From contig CAIYMO010000037.1 of assembly GCA_903927345.1 (NCBI GenBank), forward strand, positions 1-54,115: a stretch of DNA of 54,115 nt, given 5' to 3'. Position numbers and translations under genes: made by a program. How positions within the stretch are numbered: the first letter of the stretch is position 1; each line of letters opens with the position of its first letter. The notes beneath the pieces were generated by a model. That model was not told where the DNA came from. It ran no database searches and saw only the letters and a program-made list of their open reading frames with translations. Source of the DNA: an uncultured Armatimonadota bacterium. GTDB lineage: Bacteria; Armatimonadota; Fimbriimonadia; Fimbriimonadales; Fimbriimonadaceae. Positions 40,712 through 49,189 of this stretch are shown one piece after another.

Positions 40712-42013
40712 TCAATCGTTTGGAATCAGCCGTTCGCGCAACAGACGCAAAGCCGTTTGCTCCGCACGAGCCCGGATATCTTCTCGAATCCCCCGGAACT
40801 TGCACTCTTCCACGCTTGTACCCGCCACTGAAGCAATCGCGATGTAAACAAGCCCTACGGCCTTTCCATCCACATCCGCCGTCGGCCCCGCGTTGCCAGT
40901 AATCGCCACCGCGTAAGTCGTCCCAAGCTTCGCCCGAATCGACTCCGCCATCAGAGTCGCTGTCTCCGGTGAGACGGGGCCGTTTGTCAGAAGGATTTCC
41001 GAAAGCCCCCTCTCCTCCCCCAGGGGGGAGAGGGGGTTGGGGGTGAGGGAGGCAGACGTGGCAACCTTGGAATCAAGCAAAGCCATCTTCGCCCCCACCG
41101 TGTAAGTGACCACCCCGCCAACGTAGGCCGCGCTCGCCCCCGGAACCATCGTCAACCGCGAGCCCAGCCCGCCGCCCGTCATCGACTCCGCCGTAGACAC
41201 AGTCTCATTACGCGCAATCAATAGCGACAAAACCGCTTCCTCCAAAGTCGTCTTGTTCAGCCCGTAAACCGCCGAACCCAACTCCTCCCGAATCGCCGCC
41301 TCCACCGGATCCAGCAATGCTTCAGCCTCCGAAAGGGAAGAGGACCGCGCCGTCAGCCGTAAATGAACCTCACTCGGCTGAGCATAAGGCGCAACCGTCG
41401 GGTTCTCACTCTCCATCAGGTGCTTAATCCGCTCCTCAACCGCACTCTCGCCCACGCCTGTAATCCGCAAAACTCGAGAGTGAATCACCACTCCACCTCC
41501 CAATGTCTCCAGCATTGGCTTCACCGAATCGTAAGCCATCGGGTCAAACTCACCACGTGGCCCAGGCAGAGCAAACACCGTCTTGCCATTCTTCCGAGCT
41601 ACCAATCCCGGAGCCGTGCCGTTCGGGTTTGGGATGATCTCCGCGCAAGTCGGCTTCTGTGCTTGTCGTGCGTTCGACTCCACCCACGTGTAGTTCCGCG
41701 AAGCAAACCACCGCCGAAGCCGCTCCTCAATCTCCGGAACCGTCTCCAACGTGTCATCCAAAGCCAGCGCAATCGCGTCCCGCGTCAAGTCGTCCGCCGT
41801 TGGCCCAAGCCCCCCAATACAAACCACCACGTCCGCTCGAGAAAGTGCCTGTCGTAGCACCTTAACAATCCGATCCAGGTTATCGCCTACCGTCTGACGA
41901 TGCCGGCACCCAATCCCGCACTCCGCCAAAATCCGCGCCATCGTCGCCGAGTGCGTATCCGTAATCTGCCCCAACAGCAGCTCAGTCCCAACGGCAACAA
42001 TCTCGGCGTTCAT
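40712..42013 (-). CDS. cinA: CinA: competence-damage-inducible / nicotinamide nucleotide amidase, with an in-frame insertion
   Basis: 433 residues. N-terminal MoCF-like domain (ELLLGQITDTHS 11-22; GGLGPTADDLT 67-77) and a C-terminal PncC-like amidase domain (TAESMTGGGLGSRLTMVPGAS 274-294, ITGNAGPTADVDGKAVG). The enzyme recycles NMN and repairs pyridine nucleotides. Between KMALL (309-313) and NGPVSPETA (344-352) there are about 20 extra residues, including LTPNPLSPLGEERG (323-336), encoded by a GC-rich palindrome at 41006-41047, which is a repeat-derived insertion. The reading frame is intact through it. TATACT lies 9 bases before the ATG. Confidence 0.92.
   Translation of the reverse strand: MNAEIVAVGTELLLGQITDTHSATMARILAECGIGCRHRQTVGDNLDRIVKVLRQALSRADVVVCIGGLGPTADDLTRDAIALALDDTLETVPEIEERLRRWFASRNYTWVESNARQAQKPTCAEIIPNPNGTAPGLVARKNGKTVFALPGPRGEFDPMAYDSVKPMLETLGGGVVIHSRVLRITGVGESAVEERIKHLMESENPTVAPYAQPSEVHLRLTARSSSLSEAEALLDPVEAAIREELGSAVYGLNKTTLEEAVLSLLIARNETVSTAESMTGGGLGSRLTMVPGASAAYVGGVVTYTVGAKMALLDSKVATSASLTPNPLSPLGEERGLSEILLTNGPVSPETATLMAESIRAKLGTTYAVAITGNAGPTADVDGKAVGLVYIAIASVAGTSVEECKFRGIREDIRARAEQTALRLLRERLIPND
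41006..41047. repeat. Palindromic repeat element inserted within cinA
   Basis: CCCCCTCTCC (41006-41015) pairs exactly with GGAGAGGGGG (41027-41036), then a GGGTTGGGGGTGAGG tail. It encodes LTPNPLSPLGEERG in cinA, a peptide typical of interspersed palindromic repeats in many bacteria, and widens the gene by about 20 codons. Confidence 0.75.
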
Positions 42014-42022
42014 AACACCTTC

Positions 42023-42028
42023 AGTATA
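42023..42028 (-). promoter_or_regulatory. -10-like TATACT for cinA
   Basis: TATACT on the minus strand, 9 bases from the cinA ATG. GAAGGTG in between could alternatively serve as ribosome binding site. Confidence 0.4.
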
Positions 42029-42074
42029 AGACCCTCAGACTTGCCGCGCAGCATCGTTGGCACGCAAACTCTGA

Positions 42075-42362
42075 TCAGACCGAGTTCGGCAATTCGTGCC
42101 GCAAATATCGCCATTCTGCTGGATGTTGATCGTCAATTAGCAAGGTCGGCTTGGGCAGGAACCCTTCAAAGCAACTGGAGATTCCAAGCTCTGCAGCTAC
42201 CTCTCGGGCATAGTCGGCTCCGCCACTACTCCACAGGTACATCGTAACTGGCGACTCGGCCAACTGCTTGATGCGGTCGACCATCCGAACCATTGGGATG
42301 CGCTTGCTACCGACTGTGCGAATCAACGTGTCGTCGACGTCAACAAACACAACCTGGTGCAA
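42075..42362 (-). CDS. Small HAD-superfamily phosphatase-like protein
   Basis: 95 residues with HAD motif I (FVDVDDTLI, 6-14), motif II serine (WSSGG) and a motif III/IV region (FLPKPTLLIDDQHP). It lacks a cap domain and is at the lower size limit, so it is a small capless HAD. The TTG start lies one base after the threonine aldolase stop codon, so it is expressed from that transcript. No substrate can be named. Confidence 0.78.
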   Translation of the reverse strand: MHQVVFVDVDDTLIRTVGSKRIPMVRMVDRIKQLAESPVTMYLWSSGGADYAREVAAELGISSCFEGFLPKPTLLIDDQHPAEWRYLRHELPNSV

Positions 42363-42363
42363 G

Positions 42364-43386
42364 TTAAATCACCACCGACCGGAACACGCCGAGGGCAAAC
42401 TCAAGATGCTCGTCGGTAAAGTCTGCATGCGTCACCAACCGCAGTCGATTCGCCGCCGCAGGCATCGCCCAGACTCCCTTCGCATGCAAAGCCGCCGCCC
42501 AATCCGCTGCCAGCTTCTCGGTGTTCAGCATCACCAAGTTCGTCGGATTCGCATCCGGATCACAGGAAATCCCCGGTAACTGACCAAGCTCTAAAGCGAG
42601 CCGTCGCGCCCGAGCGTGATCTTCGGCCAGCCGATCCACCATCTTCGTCAACGAGATAATCCCGCAAGCCGCCAAAATCCCCGCCTGTCGCATCCCACCG
42701 CCCAGCCTCTTTCGCCAGAAGCGAGCCGCATCAATGAACTCCGCCGGACCCGCCAAAATCGAACCCACCGGAGCCCGAAGTCCCTTTGACAAGCAGAAGT
42801 TCACCGTATCGACATGCTTCGTAATCTCCGAAACATGAACGCCCTGCGCTACCGCCGCGTTGAAGATTCGCGCCCCGTCAGCGTGAATCTTGATCCCAAA
42901 CTCATCCCCGACCTTCCGATACTCTGCCAGCACATCGAGTGGAATAACCGTTCCACCCGCCCGGTTGTGGGTGTCCTCAATACAAATCAGCGTCGTCCCT
43001 GGAGTGTGGATGTTTCGCTTCGTTATTCGCCGCCGCATCTCCGCTGGGTCCATCACCCCTCGGTCCGAAGGCAGTGTCCAAGTCAAAACGTTCGCAAACA
43101 CCGCCGGCGCCCCGACCTCATAAAAAATCACGTGCGCTTCTTCCTCAACGATGATCGCATCCCCCGGCTTCGTGTGCGTGGCAATCGCCATCTGGTTGCC
43201 CATCGTTCCACTCGGTACGAAGACCGCCGCCTCCTTCCCAACCAACTTCGCCGCAAGCCGCTCAAGCTCGATCACCGTCGGGTCATCGCCGAGCACATCG
43301 TCGCCCAATCCCGCCACCTGCATCGCCTCAAACATCTCGGGCGTCGGGCGGGTAACGGTGTCGCTGCGAAGGTCGGCGATAAGCAT
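42364..43386 (-). CDS. ltaE: Low-specificity L-threonine aldolase
   Basis: 340 residues of PLP fold-type [23 protein letters not shown] is the classic N-terminus. The Schiff-base lysine is K201 in [12 protein letters not shown], with [13 protein letters not shown] (168-180) for the aspartate that binds the pyridine nitrogen. It splits L-threonine/allo-threonine into glycine and acetaldehyde. The frame continues upstream for 123 codons, but the ATG at 43386 matches the family and has TAACCT 7 bases before it. Confidence 0.93.
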   Translation of the reverse strand: MLIADLRSDTVTRPTPEMFEAMQVAGLGDDVLGDDPTVIELERLAAKLVGKEAAVFVPSGTMGNQMAIATHTKPGDAIIVEEEAHVIFYEVGAPAVFANVLTWTLPSDRGVMDPAEMRRRITKRNIHTPGTTLICIEDTHNRAGGTVIPLDVLAEYRKVGDEFGIKIHADGARIFNAAVAQGVHVSEITKHVDTVNFCLSKGLRAPVGSILAGPAEFIDAARFWRKRLGGGMRQAGILAACGIISLTKMVDRLAEDHARARRLALELGQLPGISCDPDANPTNLVMLNTEKLAADWAAALHAKGVWAMPAAANRLRLVTHADFTDEHLEFALGVFRSVVI

Positions 43387-43393
43387 GGTCTCT

Positions 43394-43403
43394 AGGTTAC
43401 ACT
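43394..43403. promoter_or_regulatory. Overlapping divergent -10 elements for ltaE and the Gfo/Idh gene
   Basis: TAACCT for ltaE (43394-43399, minus) lies 7 bases from its ATG, and TACACT for the oxidoreductase (43398-43403, plus) lies 8 bases from its ATG. They share two bases, so only one polymerase could bind at a time. Confidence 0.45.
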
Positions 43404-43411
43404 CTGCAACT

Positions 43412-44422
43412 ATGAAGAGGGCGATTTTGGTGGGCGCGGGCGGAATGGGACGAGCCTGGGCGAGAAATCTCACCGACCATGGCGGAGTCCAAATCGCCGC
43501 CTGGGTCGACGTCATGCCCGGCCAAGCCGCCCGCTCAGCCGAGGAGCTCAATCTCCAAGTCCCAACCTTTGAGAGTCTTAGCGATGCCCTCAAAGAAGGA
43601 GCCGACTTCGTCGTCGACGTAACCATCCCCGAAGCCCACGAAACCGTCACCCTCGAAGCCCTCGCCGCCGGGCTCCCCGTCCTCGGCGAAAAGCCGATGA
43701 CCGTCTCCATGCATAGTGCCCAAAAGATGGTCAAAGCTTCCGAAGACGCAGGCAAGCTCTACATGGTCTCCCAGAGCCGCCGCTACGACGGCCGTCAAAC
43801 CGCCTTCAAAACCCTCGTCGACCAGCTCGGCGGAATCGGAATCCTCAACGCCGACTTCTACATCGGCGCCCACTTCGGCGGATTTCGAGACGTCATGGAT
43901 CATGTTCTCATCCTTGACATGGCGATCCACACATTCGACCAAGCCCGCCACATCTCCGGCCTCGACCCCGTCAGCGTCTACGCCGAAGAGTTCAACTCCA
44001 ACTGGTCTTGGTACAAGCACGGTTCCAGCGCAACGTGTCTCTTCGAAATGGAAGGCGGCGCAAAGTTCAACTACCGTGGCTCATGGTGCGCCGACGGACT
44101 CCACACCAGTTGGGAGGGCGAATGGCGCGCGGTCGGCCCCAACGGAACTGCCAAATGGGACGGTCACAGTCAAATCCAAGCTGAGCTGATTGAAGGCAAC
44201 GAAGGCTTCCACCGCCCCGTCCGCTCCCTCCACGCAGACCCCGTCGACGAACCAGGCGGCATCGCCGGCTCCCTCCGCGAATTCCTCCACGCCCTCGAAA
44301 CCGGCGCAACCCCCAAAGGCGAATGCCACGACAACATCAAATCCCTCGCCATGGTCTTCGGAGCAATCGAAAGCGCCAAACGCGGCGAACGGGTGTCGAT
44401 AAAAGAGATGTTGGAAGCCTAA
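43412..44422 (+). CDS. Gfo/Idh/MocA-family oxidoreductase
   Basis: 336 residues. [18 protein letters not shown] (3-20) is the nucleotide-binding start and GEKPMTV near residue 94 is the EKP motif. The C-terminal half ([30 protein letters not shown]) contains the Asp/His of the active site. It is cytoplasmic and probably oxidises a sugar or inositol. The frame is open upstream over ltaE; the ATG at 43412 is chosen for the Rossmann start and the -10 box. The sequence differs markedly from the 969-1958 protein. Confidence 0.9.
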   Translation: MKRAILVGAGGMGRAWARNLTDHGGVQIAAWVDVMPGQAARSAEELNLQVPTFESLSDALKEGADFVVDVTIPEAHETVTLEALAAGLPVLGEKPMTVSMHSAQKMVKASEDAGKLYMVSQSRRYDGRQTAFKTLVDQLGGIGILNADFYIGAHFGGFRDVMDHVLILDMAIHTFDQARHISGLDPVSVYAEEFNSNWSWYKHGSSATCLFEMEGGAKFNYRGSWCADGLHTSWEGEWRAVGPNGTAKWDGHSQIQAELIEGNEGFHRPVRSLHADPVDEPGGIAGSLREFLHALETGATPKGECHDNIKSLAMVFGAIESAKRGERVSIKEMLEA

Positions 44423-44423
44423 A

Positions 44424-44605
44424 ACTCCCCCTACTTAGCGGAGGAGCAAAGATACCCCTCGCTGGCGAGGGGTCGGTGAACGCTAGTGAACCGGGGGAGT
44501 GGGCGGTCTGTTACTGCTTTTGGAGATCATAACCAGTTCCAATCTGGTAACTTCGCACTCCCACCAGTTCGCCGGAGCTCAGTGACTCCCTCGCCCGCGA
44601 GGGAG
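44424..44605. repeat. Inverted pair of REP-like palindromic elements
   Basis: Copy 1 (44424-44500) is bounded by ACTCCCCC and GGGGGAGT and contains CCCCTCGC/GCGAGGGG (44455-44462 with 44465-44472). Copy 2 (about 44520-44605), in the opposite orientation, contains CTCCCTCGC/GCGAGGGAG (44586-44594 with 44597-44605). Read on the reverse strand, copy 2 continues with words similar to copy 1 (CGGTGAAC-like, GGGAGTG, TTAC). The 258-base gap to fabI holds no gene. Confidence 0.65.
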
Positions 44606-44667
44606 ACCCGGTAATCCCCAATTCCCCGCTCCCACCCCCACTCCCAACGCCAAACCCAAAAACCAGT

Positions 44668-44673
44668 CATAAT
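44668..44673 (+). promoter_or_regulatory. -10-like CATAAT for fabI
   Basis: CATAAT lies 7 bases before the fabI ATG. Confidence 0.5.
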
Positions 44674-44680
44674 CCAAATC

Positions 44681-45445
44681 ATGCTTCTCGAAGGCAAAAC
44701 CGGTCTCGTCCTCAACGTCACGAACAAAAACTCCATCGGCTGGGCAATCGCCGACCGAGCTAACAAAGAGGGCGCAATCGTCGGCGTGGGCGCACAGAAT
44801 GAGCGACTCCTCGAAGGTGTCAACAAGCTCCTCGAAGGCCGCGAGCGATTCGAAACGGTCACCGTCGACTTCATGTTTGCCGAGCAATACGAAGCCCTGC
44901 ACGACCAAGTCAAAGCCAAACTCGGCCAGCTCGACTTCCTGGTCCACAGCGTCGGCTTCGCACCAAAAGAAGCTCTTACCGGACGATTCCTTGACACCAG
45001 CCTCGAAGACTTCAACACGGCGATGAATGCCAGCGTCTACTCGATGATCAAGACCTGCCAAACCCTCGAGCCGCTCATGAAGGAAGACAGCAGCATCGTC
45101 ACCCTCAGCTACATCGGCAGCACCCGCGTGATGAACAACTACAAGGTCATGGGCCTCTGCAAAGCCGCCCTCGAAAGCAGTGTCCGTTACCTTGCCACCG
45201 AACTCGGCGACCGAGGAATCCGCGTCAACACCGTCTCCCCTGGCCCCGTGAATACCATTTCTGGCCGAGGCGTCAGCGGACTCAGTGACTTCATTAAGTC
45301 CGTCCAAAACACCGCCCCGCTCAAGCGAGAATACGGCCAAGAAGAAGCTGCCGGAGCCGCTCTCTACCTAGTCAGCGACCTCAGCAAAGGCGTCAGCGCA
45401 CAGATCATCTTCGTCGACAGCGGCTACAACGTCATGGCGGTTTAA
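44681..45445 (+). CDS. fabI: Enoyl-[acyl-carrier-protein] reductase (NADH)
   Basis: 254 residues, a FabI of the SDR superfamily. GKTGLVLNVTNKNSIGWAIAD is the FabI-type cofactor site (GxxxxxSIGxxIA). The catalytic Tyr154-x6-Lys161 is in NYKVMGLCKAALE, with a second conserved Tyr144. It reduces enoyl-ACP in the last step of each fatty-acid elongation cycle. CATAAT 7 bases upstream and no Shine-Dalgarno sequence suggest a leaderless transcript. The preceding 258 bases are the repeat pair. Confidence 0.95.
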   Translation: MLLEGKTGLVLNVTNKNSIGWAIADRANKEGAIVGVGAQNERLLEGVNKLLEGRERFETVTVDFMFAEQYEALHDQVKAKLGQLDFLVHSVGFAPKEALTGRFLDTSLEDFNTAMNASVYSMIKTCQTLEPLMKEDSSIVTLSYIGSTRVMNNYKVMGLCKAALESSVRYLATELGDRGIRVNTVSPGPVNTISGRGVSGLSDFIKSVQNTAPLKREYGQEEAAGAALYLVSDLSKGVSAQIIFVDSGYNVMAV

Positions 45446-45485
45446 CCCCCGCCCTGCCCGGGATATGTCACAATAACCCGGGCAA

Positions 45486-46415
45486 ATGAGCAGCGACGCA
45501 ACCGGAATCTTTATCAACGAAACGCATACCAGTGCGGCAATCTGGCAATACCGAGTCGAGAAGATGATTCTCGAAGGGAAAACCGAGTACCAGACCTACC
45601 AGATCTGCAACATCCCCCGGTTCGGAAAATCGCTCTTCCTGGACTACAACATCCAGACCTCGATCATGGATGAGTACATCTTCCACGAGTGCATGAGCCA
45701 ACCCGCAATGACCCTCCACCCGAACCCTAAATCGGTCGTGGTCTGCGGCGGGGGAGAAGGCGCAACACTCCGAGAGGCCCTGAAGCACAACACCGTTGAA
45801 AAGGCGGTCATGGTCGATATCGACGAAGAACTCGTCGATATGGTCAAAGTCCACATGCCTGAGTGGCACCAGGGCGCCTTCGAGGATCCTCGAACCGAGC
45901 TCCTCCACTGCGACGCACGCCAATGGCTCGTCGACCACAAAGGCGCAAACTTCGACGTCATCCTCAGCGACCTTCCAAACCCCCACGAAGACGGCCCCGG
46001 CCAATTCCTCTTCACCAAGGAGTACTTCCAAATCGCCGCCGATGCAATGAGCGACGACGGAGTGTTCGCTATGCAAGCCGGCTCCGCAAACGAGAACTAT
46101 CCCGAGTGCATGGTCTCCTGCATCGAAACGCTTGAATCGATGAAGGAAGTCTTCCCCTACGTCTACGGCTACTACGGAATTGTCACCACCTTCTTCCAGC
46201 CTTGGGGCTTCGTTCTTGCATCCAAGAAGCACGACCCAATGGCACTCACCCCCGAAGAAATCGAAGCTCGATTCGCCGCCCGAGGAGTCAAGAACCGATA
46301 CTACACCGGTCGATTCCACAGCGCCGTCTACAACCTCCCCGAGTACCTCCACGAAGCCCAACGAAACTCCGCTCGCATTCTCACCGATGCCGAGCCATTC
46401 GTCTGGACCGCATAA
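45486..46415 (+). CDS. speE: Polyamine aminopropyltransferase (spermidine synthase)
   Basis: 309 residues. The decarboxylated-SAM site GGGEGATLREAL (88-99) and DIDEELVDMVK (111-121) are clear, and VILSDLPNP (158-166) places the catalytic aspartate at D162, where many relatives have DSSDP or DSTDP. It transfers aminopropyl to putrescine (or another diamine) to make spermidine. It starts 40 bases after fabI; the CACAAT at 45469-45474 is a weak promoter candidate. A strong terminator follows. Confidence 0.92.
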   Translation: MSSDATGIFINETHTSAAIWQYRVEKMILEGKTEYQTYQICNIPRFGKSLFLDYNIQTSIMDEYIFHECMSQPAMTLHPNPKSVVVCGGGEGATLREALKHNTVEKAVMVDIDEELVDMVKVHMPEWHQGAFEDPRTELLHCDARQWLVDHKGANFDVILSDLPNPHEDGPGQFLFTKEYFQIAADAMSDDGVFAMQAGSANENYPECMVSCIETLESMKEVFPYVYGYYGIVTTFFQPWGFVLASKKHDPMALTPEEIEARFAARGVKNRYYTGRFHSAVYNLPEYLHEAQRNSARILTDAEPFVWTA

Positions 46416-46421
46416 AACCCA

Positions 46422-46455
46422 AGACCCCTCTCCATGCGTGGAGAGGGGTCTTTTT
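46422..46455 (+). terminator. Intrinsic terminator after speE
   Basis: A 13-bp stem AGACCCCTCTCCA (46422-46434) pairs with 46439-46451, 4-base loop TGCG, followed by a run of T. The CCCCTCTCC/GGAGAGGGG core resembles the palindromic repeat in cinA, so it may be a domesticated repeat. Confidence 0.93.
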
Positions 46456-46534
46456 GTGCCTGGTTCATAGTCCCACCCCTGCAACGGGAGCGCCCGCGTC
46501 CGCATCCGAACGCAACAGTGAACCTGAAATCCCC

Positions 46535-46540
46535 CATAAT
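46535..46540 (+). promoter_or_regulatory. -10-like CATAAT, leaderless GTG start
   Basis: CATAAT lies 6 bases before the GTG at 46547, downstream of the speE terminator. Confidence 0.5.
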
Positions 46541-46546
46541 ATGTAA

Positions 46547-47890
46547 GTGAAACCCGACGTCGTCGTCATCGGAGCCGGAGCGGCAGGAATCTTTGCTGCC
46601 TGGCGAGCGGCGTCCCTCGGAAAGAAGGTCCTCGTCCTCGAAAAAACGAGTCGGATCGGCACCAAGATCCTAATCTCCGGTGGAGGCAAGTGCAACATCG
46701 CCCACGACGGTCCAATCGGCGACGTTATCCGCGCCTTCCGCAAGAACGAAGCCGACTTCATCCGCTCCGCCGTCAACCGATTCCCCAACCGCACCATCGT
46801 TCCGATGTTCACAAACAAGGGCCTCGAGGTGTACACCCGGCCCGACGGTCGAATCTTCCCAGTCCACCAAACCGCCAAAGACGTCGTCGCAATCCTTCAG
46901 GACTACCTCGACGAAGCCAAAGTCGAGGTCAGCCTCAACACTCCCGTCGAAGAAATCCTCGTCGAGGACGGCCAAATCATCGGAGTCCGCACCGGAGCCC
47001 CGTTCGAGAAACACAAAGGCTACGCCAACAAAGAAGACAAGCCCCGCTTCGGAGCAAAAGCCCTCCTCAGCGACGTCCTCCAAACCGGCACCACAAGAGC
47101 CGGCCTCAACGACCAAATCATTCACTGCGACAAGGTCATCCTCGCCGCCGGAGGCAGTAGCTACCCCAACAGCGGAACGACCGGCGACGGCTGGAAATGG
47201 GCCCGCGACCTCGGCCACACCGTCGAAAAACTCACTGCCGCTCTCGCCCCCGTTTATCTGGAACTCGACCCCTTCGACCCTGAACTCAGCGGTGTCTCCC
47301 TCGACGACATCATCCTCAAAGCAAGGCTGAACGGCAAGGAAATCGCCCGCTGGCAGGGCGACATGCTCTTCACCCACCAAGGCGTCTCTGGCCCCACCGT
47401 GCTCGGCATCAGCCGCCTTATTGCCGAGAACTTCACTGAAGGCGAGATCAAACTCGAAGCCGACCTCGCCCCCGGCATCGATCACCCCCAAATCACCGAG
47501 GCAATCCTCAAACAGGACGGCCGACGACCCATCAGCAGCTTCATCGCCGATTCCGTCCCCCAACGCCTCGCCCCCTACATCCTCCGCCAAAGCGGAATCG
47601 ACGAGTACACCTTCTTCGCCAAACTCGAAAAGAAGCCCCGGATCAAGCTGGTCGAAAATATCAAAGCCCTCCCTCTCGGCACCGTCCGAACGGTACCGCT
47701 CGAAAAAGGCGAAGTCGTCGCTGGCGGAGTCAGCCTCACCGAAGTCGACCCCCAAACCATGGCCTCCAAACTGGTCCCCGGCCTCTACCTATGCGGCGAA
47801 GTCCTCGACGTCGCGGGCCCTGTGGGAGGCTATAACTTGCAAGCCGCCTTCGCCACGGGCTATGTCGCCGGAGAATCAGCCGCGAGTTAG
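46547..47890 (+). CDS. BaiN/HI0933-family NAD(P)/FAD-dependent oxidoreductase
   Basis: 447 residues. An FAD-binding Rossmann start DVVVIGAGAAGIFAAWRAASLGKKVLVLEK, then SGGGKCNIAHDGP, which is the GGGKCN signature of the HI0933/YhiN group. The C-terminal GEVLDVAGPVGGYNLQAAFATGYVAG closes the FAD site. The cellular reaction of the group is not well defined. The GTG start is supported by CATAAT 6 bases upstream. It ends 16 bases from the convergent prepilin-type paralog. Confidence 0.9.
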   Translation: MKPDVVVIGAGAAGIFAAWRAASLGKKVLVLEKTSRIGTKILISGGGKCNIAHDGPIGDVIRAFRKNEADFIRSAVNRFPNRTIVPMFTNKGLEVYTRPDGRIFPVHQTAKDVVAILQDYLDEAKVEVSLNTPVEEILVEDGQIIGVRTGAPFEKHKGYANKEDKPRFGAKALLSDVLQTGTTRAGLNDQIIHCDKVILAAGGSSYPNSGTTGDGWKWARDLGHTVEKLTAALAPVYLELDPFDPELSGVSLDDIILKARLNGKEIARWQGDMLFTHQGVSGPTVLGISRLIAENFTEGEIKLEADLAPGIDHPQITEAILKQDGRRPISSFIADSVPQRLAPYILRQSGIDEYTFFAKLEKKPRIKLVENIKALPLGTVRTVPLEKGEVVAGGVSLTEVDPQTMASKLVPGLYLCGEVLDVAGPVGGYNLQAAFATGYVAGESAAS

Positions 47891-47906
47891 AGCCTAAGCG
47901 TTAACC

Positions 47907-48536
47907 CTAGTTCTGCCAAACACCAAGCGTGTTCATCCAGTCCTTACTTTGGCCCGAAATTGTTGAAGCCCATCGCGCGTGTCCGTCAAAGAACGAAACG
48001 AAGAATCCACTCTTCCCTGTACTGTGATGAGTTTCAACATGCTCGCCATCACCTTTGACCTCTACCTTGACAATCGGGTCATGCATCCATGCCGTCTGAC
48101 TCGGTTCCTCCACCTCCACCAACTCCAGCAACCCATTCCGCCCCCGCTCCCGCAAGATCAAGACAAAGTGCTCATATCCGAGAGCCGGCTTTGATGTTTC
48201 CAAATTAGACTTGCCTTCAGGAGACATCGGACAAGCATAGATCGTGGAGTTCTTGGCGTAAGGGTACGTTGCCTCCACAAATGCACGCCGGGCCCCGGGT
48301 CCATCAAAGGAGTAGTAAGGAGGCAGCGTATCACTTTCGTCCGCCGCGTAGATAAGCTGAGCCGTCGAAAGCTGCTTTAGCTTAGAAATGCACTGCGCAG
48401 GGCCATGTCCAATCCTCGCGGGAGTGATCATCGGATAGAGAAGTGCCATTGCGACTGATCCTACAAAGGTCCCGATCACCCCTTTCGCAAAACATCCGAG
48501 AGGCCTCTTCTCGCCATGAAATGCATCTCCCATCAT
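47907..48536 (-). CDS. DUF1559-type prepilin-like paralog, pilin signal lost
   Basis: About 209 residues. One transmembrane segment (RPLGCFAKGVIGTFVGSVAMALLYPMITPA) has no cleavable FTLIE-type pilin signal. The rest matches its neighbours: CISKLKQLSTAQLIYAADESD, FVEATYPYAKN, SFFDGHARWAS. The start given is the ATG at 48536, which overlaps the preceding stop (ATGA); a TTG 9 bases further upstream is less likely. Presumably a membrane-anchored extracytoplasmic protein that has drifted from a pilin-like ancestor. Confidence 0.78.
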   Translation of the reverse strand: MMGDAFHGEKRPLGCFAKGVIGTFVGSVAMALLYPMITPARIGHGPAQCISKLKQLSTAQLIYAADESDTLPPYYSFDGPGARRAFVEATYPYAKNSTIYACPMSPEGKSNLETSKPALGYEHFVLILRERGRNGLLELVEVEEPSQTAWMHDPIVKVEVKGDGEHVETHHSTGKSGFFVSFFDGHARWASTISGQSKDWMNTLGVWQN

Positions 48537-49171
48537 TTCAGCCAAACTCCGTCCGTAGTCATCGGGTCCGAGGTTCCGCCTTTCAGGGTCGGAACAAACT
48601 TCACGTGTCCGTCAAAGAACGAAGCGACAATGCCATTCCTGGCCTTCTCATGATGCGTTTCAATCTCTTCGCCGTTCGGAACCTTGGTGATTTTCAAAAT
48701 CGGCTCACGCATCCAAGCCTCCGTTTCGGGGCTCGCAAATCGGTCTAAGTTGATCAAATGATCCTCACCGACATGCCTCAAAATCAATGGGAAGTGGGCG
48801 TACTCAACGCGCTTCGCTGTGCGATTGATCTCGGGTCCGTTAGGTTCCGACCAATATGCAGGCGACTCGCCGCAAAGAAAGATCTGTGCGTTCTTCGCAT
48901 AGGGAATCATCGCTTCGAAGAACTGGGACTGTGCGACTGGCCCATCAAACGTGTAAACCGGCACAATCGCCTCGTCAAAATCGGCTGCGTAAATCAACTG
49001 CGACGTTGTCAGCTGCTTCATGTTGGAAATGCACCGCGTTTTGAGTGAGCGACGCCCGTCGCTGGTATACACCGGCGCAAGAATGAGCAACACAAGCGCG
49101 ATCACCACACAAGTAATCACCCCCTGAGTCAGGGTGAATCTACGTGCTTCAGGGCTCGCGGGCGTGTCCAC
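48533..49171 (-). CDS. DUF1559-type prepilin-like paralog, degenerate pilin signal
   Basis: 212 residues. The N-terminus RRFTLTQGVITCVVIALVLLILAPVY has the outline of a type IV prepilin, but position +5 is Gln instead of Glu and the residue before FTL is Arg instead of Gly/Ala, so cleavage by prepilin peptidase is doubtful. The body shares CISNMKQLTTSQLIYAAD, FFEAMIPYAKNAQIFLC and SFFDGHVKFV with its neighbours. It is coupled to the next gene by ATGA and starts 18 bases after the intact member. Confidence 0.8.
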   Translation of the reverse strand: MDTPASPEARRFTLTQGVITCVVIALVLLILAPVYTSDGRRSLKTRCISNMKQLTTSQLIYAADFDEAIVPVYTFDGPVAQSQFFEAMIPYAKNAQIFLCGESPAYWSEPNGPEINRTAKRVEYAHFPLILRHVGEDHLINLDRFASPETEAWMREPILKITKVPNGEEIETHHEKARNGIVASFFDGHVKFVPTLKGGTSDPMTTDGVWLK

Positions 49172-49189
49172 ACCCCAATTCTAACAGAC

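Noticed and set aside
39748-40902. Plus-strand open frame of 384 codons
   Set aside because: It lies antisense to the TIM-barrel isomerase and cinA, both well supported; the translated sequence is Arg/His/Pro-rich and looks like a mirror frame.
43387-43755. N-terminal extension of ltaE
   Set aside because: It reads antisense through the oxidoreductase gene; the family N-terminus and the -10 box fix the start at 43386.
44424-44605. Possible insertion sequence remnant
   Set aside because: No transposase fragment and no target-site duplication were seen; the hairpins fit a REP-like element better.
45468-46505. Minus-strand open frame of 345 codons over speE
   Set aside because: Antisense to a clear spermidine synthase; composition rich in Val, Gly and Glu with no motif.
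46670-47755. Long minus-strand open frame of 361 codons
   Set aside because: It is antisense to the BaiN-like flavoprotein, which has clear motifs. The antisense frame is rich in Asp, Glu and Gly from codon mirroring and has no family motif.
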